DNA of 64,000 nucleotides from Saussurea involucrata (Eukaryota > Streptophyta > Magnoliopsida > Asterales > Asteraceae). The translations under genes and the position numbers were made by a program. The notes beneath the pieces were generated by a model. The model made no database searches. It was not told the DNA's origin and saw nothing but the letters and a program-made list of their open reading frames with translations. Where the stretch lies: the NCBI GenBank assembly GCA_033807775.1, contig CM066312.1:26323696-26387695 (forward strand), given 5' to 3'. This document shows positions 55,502 through 64,000 of this stretch, piece after piece (the first letter of the stretch is position 1; the number at the start of each line of letters is the position of its first letter).

Positions 55502-58105
55502 ATCTCCCACTTGCTCAAGATTGAATTATAGAATGATATAGACAGTGGTTGACGTTTAGCAACATCTCACTGCCCCCAGCAATATATGACTGTAAATGCC
55601 ATTCAAGAACATCCAATTCCCACAACCTCATAGCTTTAATTGATGTATAAGGTGTGTTATCAGTTATCCCTTTGTTTGGACATCATGTTGAACATGAGAC
55701 ATGGATCACTATCATTCTCATCTATTGTTCAACTTTTGGTAAGGCGCCTTAGATGTCTCACTCTTAACATATTTAGAGAAACAAATCTCATCTTGACTAC
55801 ATACGCCTCTCATGCAGTTCATGCCATGTCCAATAATGTCCTTTATAGCTGCCTTTTTCAAGAACAACGGTTAACCATATCAAAGCATAACACTCCCTAC
55901 ACTTGAGTCCAAAATATGCATCCCAGGTTTAAGGATACAAAGATAATTACCTTTATTCAAGTGTCACTCATGACGACGATCCATGAAGTGATCTTGAAAT
56001 GGGTCATGTCCAGTACTTGTTCCCAAGCAAGTACCTATGAAATTGGTTGCAACACCTTGCCACTTTTACTCTTAAAAGTCAACCAATCCAATTCATATTA
56101 GTCTTACTTCATTGTTGCTCCCACAACTATGATCGAATATGGACATTTAGAATAACTAATTTATTCAAGGATTTAAAAATGCTAATATGGAACTCAACAA
56201 GTATTTAATAAAAAAACATCTGAACAAAATGATTCATTTCAATAGTTGTTGCTTTTCATTGTTCCAAAATCCAAATACTAAACCAAATCAAATCCATTCA
56301 CTAGAGTAACAAAGTCCTATAGCTCTAGCGTGATCCTCATGCTTAGCTGGTGGAAGAGACTTCATGAATGGGTCTGCCAAATTTTGATCTGTATGAACTT
56401 TGCGAATACTTATTTCACCGCTTTCAACTTCATCACGTATATTGATGAATTTCTGGCGAATGTGCCTGGTCCTTTTCTGTGACATGGCATCATTAGCTAT
56501 GGCTATGGCACCCTCATTATCACAAAGGATCTCTAGGGGATCCTGAATGGTAGGGACAACCCCTAGATCTTCAATGAACTTCTTCATCCAAGCAGCTTCT
56601 TGTGCAGCCTGTGATGAAGCATTGTACTCTGACTCTGTAGTGGATTGTGTAACCACGCTTTGCTTGGAACTCATCCAAGAGACGGCGCCTCCATTCATAT
56701 GGTTCTGAAAGGACCGCATACATCAGTATGTATGATTCCTAACAGATCTTTAGCCCTTTCACTAGAACCAGAGAAAGGAGCTTTAGTCATCTTCCCACAT
56801 AGACAAGATTCGCATATATCAAATGATTCATCCTCATTTGCCTTCAAAATACCACTATTTTGAAGTTGGGATATGCGTTTCTTGTTTATATGGCCAAGAC
56901 GACAATGCCATAAATAAGAATTGCTTAAATCATTCTTGAGTCTTTTGGTGTTAGCATGGTATATAGAACTATCGTTTATTGGACTATCTAGTTTTACTTC
57001 GTATATTCCATTAAGAGGTCTAGCCTCGAAATAGAGCATATCATTCTTGTAAGCATGAATGAAATCGTCTTTAAAATGATAAGTAAAACCAAATTGTTTT
57101 AAACGAGCAACTGAAATAATATTACTGGTCAAGCCAGGGACTTAACACACATTGTTTAATGTCAAATACAGGCCATTTGGTAAATGTAAATCGTAATCTC
57201 CTAAAGCTTGAGCTTCAACTCTTGCTCCATTTCCCACGTGGAGTACGATTTCGCCTGTCTTCAGCTGCTTACTTTTTCTGAACCCATGTAACATGTTACA
57301 TATGTGAGTTCCACACCCAGTATCAAATACCCAAGTGTTAGGTGAAAAAGTAAATAGATCTAATTCTATCACATAGATACCTGAAGACCATGCCTCAGTC
57401 TTTTTCTTCTTCAACTCAGCCATGTAAGTAGGACAATTCCTTTTCCAATGACCAATTGCGCCACATTCAAAACATGCGTCTTCTTTGGCCACTTTCTCCT
57501 TCTTTTTAGTTTGAAGGGTTCGGGCAACCTGCTTGCCTTTGCCCTTAACAAACTTAGCCTTGGAGTTAAGGGTTTTGGGTTTCTTGGTTCCACCCTCCCG
57601 AATCATGAGCACATGAGGGTTTTTTTTTGGGAGATTCTTATCAGCAGTTTTGAGCATCTGATGCAGTTCTGAGATAGGTTTCTCCCAACCATTCATGTTA
57701 TAGTTCATGATGAAGGGGTCATAGCATTTGGGCAAAGAGTTCAGAATTATATCCGTTGCCAATTCCGTTGGATATTTAGAGCCAAGACGCTCTTAATGAT
57801 CCAAATGACCTTTCATCATGAGGACGTGGTTGCTCACATTTCCTCCCTCCTCCATCTTACATGCGTGCAACGATCGAACAGTTTCGAAGCATTCTGTTCA
57901 GGCTTGCTGTTGGAACATTTCCTTCAGCTGATTGATCATATCAAATTCCGTGTGATTCTCGAAAATCTCTTGAAGTTCGGGAATCATTGAGTCCAACATG
58001 AGACTCGACACTTCGACCGAATCATCCACATGTTTCGACCATTTAGCGTGAGGAGCCCTAGGGGTAACGGGAGGTTCATCGGGAATTGGGGTATCCAACA
58101 CATGC
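55502..58105 (-). mobile_element. Copia A copy 3, pol deleted and gag interrupted
   Basis: It contains the polypurine tract, 3' untranslated region (55502-56287, no gene), RNase H, then a jump to integrase, protease and gag. Compared with copy 1, about 2.0 kb covering most of integrase and all of reverse transcriptase is missing at 56698-56700. The gag is cut at 58105 by element G, and the start of gag and its 5' LTR should lie beyond the window. Confidence 0.88.
56288..58105 (-). pseudogene. Copia A copy 3 gag, protease, integrase N-terminus and RNase H fragments
   Basis: RNase H (56288 to about 56700) keeps LCDNEGAIAIANDA and the full tail FMKSLPPAKHEDHA that copy 1 lost. It is fused to HTDVCGPFRTI of integrase. 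GAG-pre-integrase (YLWHCRLGHINKKRI) follows, with a stop at 57142 where copy 1 has a tyrosine codon, then protease (DTGCGTHIC), zinc knuckle and gag. Gag has a TAA near 57795 replacing a leucine codon and a TGA at 57898-57900 where the other copies have CGA. The 5' end of gag is cut by element G. Confidence 0.9.
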
Positions 58106-58275
58106 TGTTGATCCAAACCCTCAGTGATTTGATAATGACCCTCTCTTTAACACTTAGTGAAAATTGTAAGTAAACAATATGTATTAGAGTTTCACTATCG
58201 CTGATAAGTACTAAGACTTTACAATACCGCTGATAGGAACTCTCGCTCTTTAGATTAGACATTCAGCGAACACTG

Positions 58276-60913
58276 TTTTTTTTTTGAAAGAGGCGGCACT
58301 CCTGGCAATTCATAAATACGGAAAAAATAAATACACCTAAACGGCGAGGGACTCCCTCCCAATAAAGGAATCCTCCCACAAATTAGGACATGCCCTAAAA
58401 CGGGAAGGAAAACCAAACTAGGACGCAGCAAGCGACAACAAACAAAACATACCACAAAGCAAACAACCAAAAAGTTCAAAGAGTACTAATAAAGACCAAC
58501 ATAATAAACAAGATCCTACGACCATCAAGCAAGAAATGAGCCGTCTCATAACAGCGCCAAAACCACAGAAACGAAGGCAGCTTCATCATTAGTCACCAAT
58601 CGATCTTCCCCTTGCTCTTCTTCCCGTGCATCCAGCAAGTCGCATCAAAACCACCCTCTTAACAAGTTTAATAATGTCATCTGAGCTCCTTCACTTATCC
58701 GTGAACAAACGTGCATTGCGTTCATGCCAAAGGTGAAAAATGGTAGCCACAAAAAGGAGCTTATGACGTAACACACCCGGTCGCACTCGCCTATGTTGGA
58801 AAGCATCAAGAATTTCACTCCATCGTGAGGGAATAGCCGCCACTTGCATCTCTCCAACAATGACCCTCCAAACCTGATTCGCAAAACCACAGTCAAAAAA
58901 ACAAGTGATCGTGTGAGTCCATACAGAGATTACACAACGAACAACATAATGTAGTTGTGTTACGTGACCACAGGCTAATCCTATCCTGCGTTGGAAGTCT
59001 TTGCCGGAAAGAAAGCCATAAACAAACTGCATGCTTTAGAATATGATTCGGAAACCAGCACCAATCCGCCCAAGGAACTTCCGTATAAGGCCCATTAATC
59101 GACTTCCACACCTCCGAAACAGCAAATTGATCCTTAACACCAACTGATAGAGAAGGAACCGCAACTGAAACAAGTTCAGTGCAACTATTACTCCATTCAA
59201 CAGGCCATATTTGGATAGAGGCAAGCACATCCGACACTTTTGTGTAACTCAAAAATCCGGCAGCCGTAAACACTCTATAGGGAAGAAGGCGAGATAGCCG
59301 GCCCACCTCCAACCACTTATCCTCCCAAGCATTAGTTAAAGTACCATCACCAATAACATGGGTAAAGAAAGGTCTAACCTGTTCCCGAATGGCAAGCAAA
59401 CGCCTCTAAATCCACGTGGAAGTAGAACGTACCGCCACGGACCAGAAACTAGCACCCCGTAATCGATATGCATGGATCCAATTTACCCATACTTAGTCCC
59501 TTTGCCGCACAATATCCCACATATGCGATGTTAGAAGAGTACGATTCCACAATGCTAACCGTTTTAGCCCTAAGCCCCCATGCAAATATTTGGGTTTACA
59601 AACATCATTCCAAGCAACCCGACTCCTCCCTCTTGAAGCATCTCCATGGGTCCATAAAAAGTCCCGGAAAAGACGCTCAAGATCATGAATCACCGAGGTC
59701 GGTAATATAAACACCGACATCCAATACAATTGCAATGACTCCAACACGGACTTTATCAATTGTAACTGACCCCCAAAAGACAAAAACTTTGTTTTCCAAT
59801 TCAAAATACGGTTTCGTACCTTCAAAATAAGCGGCTGAAAATCCCCAACCCTTAATTTCCTCGAAGAGAGCGGAACTCCAAGATATCGAAAAGGCAAGGT
59901 ACCTCGTTGGAAAGGCAAAATTGCCGAAATCTCTTGCATGACCGGTTCATCCACATTCGAAAAATAAGCAGAACTTTTTGCCTTGCTAGGCCGTAACCCG
60001 GATGCATTAGCAAAGTCATCTAAGGCATGCTTCAAGCACCTAACCGAAGGAGCATCTCCTCTAGTGAAGACCATAAGATCGTCTGCAAAACATAGATGCG
60101 TTAGAGAAATACGAGAGCAGCCTTTGTGAAACCCAAAACCCCCATCCAACTCAATCCGACGAGCTAAGAAACAAGAAAAAGCCTCCATAACCAAAGTGAA
60201 CAAGTAAGGAGAAAGAGGGCAGCCCTGGCGAATGCCCCTTTCCCCTTTAAAAACCCCGTGGGATTCACCATTAAGAGTGACCGAGTATGAGGTGGTGGAA
60301 ACAACTTCCATGATCCAATTACGCATGATGGGATGAAAACCCATAACCTCCAAAACAGTGGCCAAAAAACCCCAATCAATAGTATCATAAGCTTTTTGAA
60401 TATCGATTTTGAACGAACAAATTGGAGGCCCATTCGCACGATCGTAACCCACCACAAGCTCATGAGCCATCATGATTTTGTCCGTAATCCTCCGACCGGG
60501 GATAAAAGCTGATTGGTTAGAACTAACCAACGAATCAAGAAAGTCACGAATCCTCCAAGACAAGATTTTGCTTATACATTTATAAATGACCTTACAAAGA
60601 GATATAGGTCGATACTCCGTAACCCTAAAGGCATTCGGAGACTTAGGGATCAGGCAAATAGAAGTATGATTTAGCTCCCGTACCAATCTCCCTCTATAAA
60701 AGAAATCCTGTACGGCCAATTCAACATCACCCCCCACAATGTCCCAAGGGGACTTGAAGAATTTTGACGAGAACACATCAGACCCAGGTGCACGGTCATA
60801 ACCAATATCGAACATAGCCCTTTTAACCTCATTATTAGTTATCGGCCGAACCATAAAGTTTGCATCCTCAATAGACAGTTTTGATCTAAAAAAACCCAAA
60901 GGCAACGAGGGGC
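58276..60913 (-). mobile_element. L1-clade LINE, copy 3, strongly 5'-truncated
   Basis: A T run (58276-58285) complements the poly(A) tail. The next bases (GAAAGAGGCGGCACTCCTGG) match the 3' end of LINE copy 1. The element reaches only to the start of the reverse transcriptase and ends at about 60913, where LTR sequence of G resumes. I cannot define a clear target duplication; CTGTT occurs on both sides but is too short to rely on. 5' truncation is usual for LINE insertions. Confidence 0.88.
58691..60913 (-). pseudogene. LINE copy 3 ORF2, reverse transcriptase and zf-RVT
   Basis: The reverse transcriptase is open from about 60913 to 59493, with APGSDVFSSKF, FIPGRRITDKIM, GIRQGCPLSPYLF and an intact FADDLMVF motif. 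TAA at 59490-59492 and a TAG near 59405, where a tryptophan is expected, interrupt the next part. An extra T in a run near 58893 shifts the frame within HLFFDC of the zf-RVT domain, which continues to 58691. The endonuclease and ORF1 are absent through truncation. This is the best preserved reverse transcriptase core of the three LINEs. Confidence 0.92.
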
Positions 60914-61403
60914 AGTAGCTCTGAGCCTGTTCAGTCTCTGTGATGATCGTTGATAATTTAGTTGTTTACTTATGATCCCCGAAGACAAGTTTCACGTCAA
61001 CAAAGGTTCTACGCTGAAGTCGAAGATCAAGCCCAAAAACCAGTGACAAGTCTACTAATGAACTGATGCGGATATCAGCGAAGTCACAGAATTGTCCATT
61101 CAACGTGAAGTATCAAGTAGAAGACTTCAGCAATCGCTGAGCTTTATCATTCGCTGATAAAGTACTGATTCAACGAAAGCTGATCATGAAGTCTCCTTAC
61201 AAAGTACTATTGTCTTACCTCCCTTGCACGTCTCCGTACGAACTGTCAGAACGGACCTCCCTTCTGTCTAGAATCGTACAACAAACTCTGATTCTACACT
61301 GTGCACCATGCGACTACTAAGGTTGTCTACAAAGGTCAAAACGTGCAACCACTCAGCTGCTGCTACGTATAAAGTAATACTGCTATGCATTAAATGCATG
61401 CAG

Positions 61404-61410
61404 TATATAA
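61404..61410 (+). promoter_or_regulatory. TATA box in the G LTR
   Basis: TATATAA in the LTR about 290 bases before its end. The following 30 bases would place the start near 61435. It is the only good TATA match in the right part of this LTR. Confidence 0.55.
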
Positions 61411-61694
61411 GAAGAACCCTACTTCAAAAATGAAGTGCTCGGGCCATCTTCTTCTTCCTTACTACTGTGTGTTAGGTTATTACTCGTAATTTCCTTATCT
61501 CCTTTCTGTCTTTATTTTAGTGCAAGAAACTTAGTGTTCTTAACTTGTTTAGATTAGGTTAATCCTTAATCTTGTTCCGCAACAACTTGTAAATTGTTTT
61601 AAGATTTATCAATAAACAATTTAGAAAGTAAAAATCGTGTGTTTGTATTCAACCCCCCTTCTACAAACTTGTATAACCCTTCGGGACCAACAAG

Positions 61695-61706
61695 TGGTAT
61701 CAGAGC
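61695..61706 (+). other. Primer binding site of element G, tRNA-iMet type
   Basis: TGGTATCAGAGC lies two bases after the LTR, an exact match to the usual initiator-methionine tRNA primer site. Confidence 0.92.
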
Positions 61707-61773
61707 AGATTTGTTTAATCTCATAAACAAGATCTTATCTATACTAATCTTCTCTTCCTTGCTATTTCTTAAA

Positions 61774-64000
61774 ATGGCTACCAACACAAACACAAACTAT
61801 ATTGACAACGGTTCTCTTTCAAAACCCCCTAGATTCTCCAAAGATAACTTTAATCTGTGGAAAAATAGGATGATTCTCTTCTTAGAAGGTGTAGACCCTA
61901 CTATGCCTTACTATCTTGAAAACGGCCCATATATTCCTGTAAGAATTGATCCTGAAGTTCCAGCCGCTGAGAATTGAGCTGCTATTCCAGAAAGGTTGGT
62001 TCCCAAGGAAATTCATATGTGGACTGATGAAGATAAGAAGAAAGTGGCTATCGACACTAAAGCCAGATCCATTATTTCCATGGCTCTTCCTGACGAAGTC
62101 TACCATTCCGTCATGAACCTGAAAACCTCTAAAGCCATGTGGGACACAATCTGTATTCAGTATGAAGGTACTTCTGAAGTCCAGGACTCACGTAAGATCA
62201 ACCTGGTAAGACAGTACGAAAGCTTCATTTGTGGTAAGAATGAATCTCTCTCTGAAGTACACCAACAATTTAACTGCTTAATAATAGATCTGAAAACTGT
62301 TGGTAAGGAATATTCTAACTTTGAAGTACTGACAAAGTTCTTAGAATGTTTACCTGAAAGCTGGGACAGTTATTCAATGTGTCTCAAGCTATCAAAGGAT
62401 CTAAAATCTATGACTCTTTCTACCTTATATGGCACGATGCTTAATCATGAGCAATCGAGTCATCTTAAGATGAATCTTGTAAAAGATTCCAAAAGCACCC
62501 CTGTTGCTTTACTCTCAGAGTTACCTTCCACTGAGCGATCTACTATCACTGTCACTGAGTTGGAAACTAACTCTGAACGTTCATCAGATTCTGACGCTTC
62601 AGATGACGATGAAACTCTGGCATTCCTGGCTAATAAGTTCAGGAGATTTGCTAGAAAGGGTAATTTCAGAAGGAACAAACCTCTTGCTATTACTGACAAG
62701 CCAAGATCATCAACTCCTGTTGATAAGGCTACTGCTACTTGCTATAACTGTGAAAAGATAGGACATTTTGCTAGCGAGTGCAGGTCAAAGAAAGTCTCTA
62801 GATCCTCAGCTTTTCCCAAGAAAAACTTTACTCCCAGGACTATAGATGAAAAATACAAAAATCTGAAAGAAAGGTATTCACAGCTGAAAACCTTTAAGTA
62901 GAAAGGAAAAGGCCTGATGGTTGACTATGATTGCGCTACCTCTGACGAAGAAGAATCATCTGACTCTGAAGATGATGATGAATCCAATCTATGTCTCATG
63001 GCCAAACTTGAAGATGAGGAAGAAAATTCTGACATTCCCTCTACTTCAACCTCTGCTACTAAGGTATCACCTTCCTTCTTTACCAATATTTTAAATATTG
63101 ATGAAGCTGATAGTCTTCGAAAAATCGATCTGCTAACCAGAAGTTTATATGAAGCCATGAATGGCAAAACTGTTATTGAAAATCAAAACCATGATCTCGC
63201 TGAACAGCTTAAAAACTGTCACCTTCAAATAGAAAAGCTTTCTAAAATTGAAGAAGATTTTTAAGATCAAGTTCATTTAAATCAGCTAGTCAAAATCGAA
63301 CGTGAAGAAGCTATCGCTGCATTAAAAGCTGAAAAATCTACTGTTGATGGATGGTATATATCCTCAACAACGATAACTGAGATAATAAAATCTCAGATTC
63401 CCCTGAGTGATAAACGTGGTCTTGGTTACAAAGCTGATACTCTAGAACCAACCACTGACCGTTCCATGCTTAAGTTTGGAATATTCGTATCCTCAATCCC
63501 TGACACTTTCTCTTCTCAGTGTTCCTCTTCCAAACCTCTTATCCCTGAGGAAATCTCTACCTTAACTTCGAAAGGTACAGAGAAAATTGTTTATCCAAAA
63601 CCTACCTCAGTCTCTAAAGACAAAGGTAAAGGAATTTCTTTTAACCAAAAACCTTAGAAGGGTACTTGTGTACCTAAGTTGAATGCTCCTAAAGCTTCAG
63701 TGACTTATCCCTCTACTTCTAAGAACAAGATCCCTAGATTTATTCAGCGATCTACTCCTAGACTTAAAGTGGATATAACTGGTAAGAAATCTGAAGAACT
63801 GAAAGTTTGTCTCATTTCCAATACCAAAGGTATACATTGTGCTAGCCCTGCTCATTTAAAACTAACGGCTAAGCATGCAAATGGTCCTAGAACTACTTTT
63901 AGTTATAGGAAATGTTATCACTGTGGACTTACAAATCATATTGCTAGTAAGTGCCCTACATCCACCAAAGCTGAAAAGATAGCTAAGGTGAAGATTATTG
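61774..64000 (+). pseudogene. Element G gag with in-frame stops, two zinc knuckles
   Basis: It starts MATNTNTNYIDNGSLS and stays in one frame to the window end, with stops at 61975 (TGA), 62899 (TAG), 63262 (TAA) and 63655 (TAG). The N-terminal region (WKNRMILFLEG, SKAMWDTICIQYEG, FLECLPESWDSYS) is a UBN2-type gag. The first knuckle is CYNCEKIGHFASEC (about 62740-62781). An acidic, serine-rich and coiled-coil section follows, then a second knuckle CYHCGLTNHIASKC near 63915. Reading across the stops gives over 740 codons with no frameshift, so decay is by point mutation only. Protease and the rest of pol should follow beyond 64000. Confidence 0.88.

Larger units (their letters stand above)
58106..61692 (+). 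repeat. 5' LTR of element G, split by a LINE
   Basis: It runs from TGTTGATCCAAACC to CGGGACCAACA. Removing LINE-3 leaves about 0.95 kb. It contains repeated GCTGATA and CGCTGA words and a TATA box at 61404. AATAAACAATTTAG near 61610 could serve polyadenylation. Confidence 0.82.
58106..64000 (+). mobile_element. Element G: Ty1/copia element with long gag, 5' part
   Basis: The 5' LTR (58106-61692, split by LINE-3), tRNA-iMet primer site and gag are in the window. The element runs past 64000. It is inserted in the gag of copia A copy 3. The five bases before the LTR are CATGC, where intact A copies read CATAC, so the other flank should carry the matching duplication. The large gag with two zinc knuckles resembles SIRE/Maximus-type elements, but lineage is tentative without pol. 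Confidence 0.85.

Noticed and set aside
60895..60935. Target duplication for LINE-3
   Set aside because: Only CTGTT matches on both sides (58272-58276 and about 60928). Five bases in T-rich context are not convincing against the 10 and 15 bases seen for the other two LINEs.

Overview
The window is plant nuclear DNA, almost certainly from a eudicot, and it appears to consist entirely of transposable elements. I see no host protein gene, tRNA or rRNA, and no stretch that looks like unique sequence. The diagnosis rests on Ty1/copia and Ty3/gypsy polyproteins of plant type, tRNA-iMet and tRNA-Asp primer binding sites, an Athila-type element with an extra 3' reading frame, a chromodomain gypsy element, three L1-clade LINEs and a Harbinger-like MITE. 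The exact family or species cannot be fixed from the sequence.

Layout. Minus-strand copia element A occupies the outer frame as three LTR-sharing copies. Copy A1 has its 3' LTR at 1-4521 (split by LINE-1 at 287-4420), its gag-pol at 5308-9271, leader pieces at 9272-9675, 42984-43144 and 49471-49939, and a truncated 5' LTR at 49940-50352. Copy A2 (50353-54633) keeps gag and protease. Copy A3 (55502-58105) lacks reverse transcriptase. They share the LTR at 54634-55501. Inside the A1 leader sits minus-strand element B (9676-42978), a coiled-coil gag element with no pol. Inside B's primer binding site sits plus-strand Athila-type element C (14824-42598). Inside C's gag sits a complete chromovirus D (18107-26438), and inside C's reverse transcriptase sits LINE-2 (28787-35059). 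The nesting is four levels deep and is supported by target-site duplications at every one of these joins.

From 43145 to 49470 a patchwork block interrupts the A1 leader: a 5'-truncated LTR (E), a second coiled-coil gag remnant (B2), and a partly duplicated env-like region with a MITE inserted in one copy. A solo gypsy LTR (F) lies in the A2 leader. At the right edge, plus-strand copia element G (58106 to beyond 64000) interrupts the A3 gag. It carries LINE-3 inside its LTR and a long gag frame broken only by in-frame stops.

Function. Only D has an uninterrupted polyprotein with its catalytic motifs, together with near-identical LTRs, PBS and PPT, so it is the only candidate for recent autonomous movement. 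All other coding regions are decaying. The clearest nonsense changes, where sister copies allow comparison, are mainly C-to-T at CG or CHG sites, as expected of methylated repeats. I did not find a convincing new cellular system. The more unusual items are hairpin-type short-motif arrays at equivalent positions in three related LTRs, the gag-only element B, repeated motifs in the A leader and the LINE 5' UTR, and templated filler DNA at a breakpoint.
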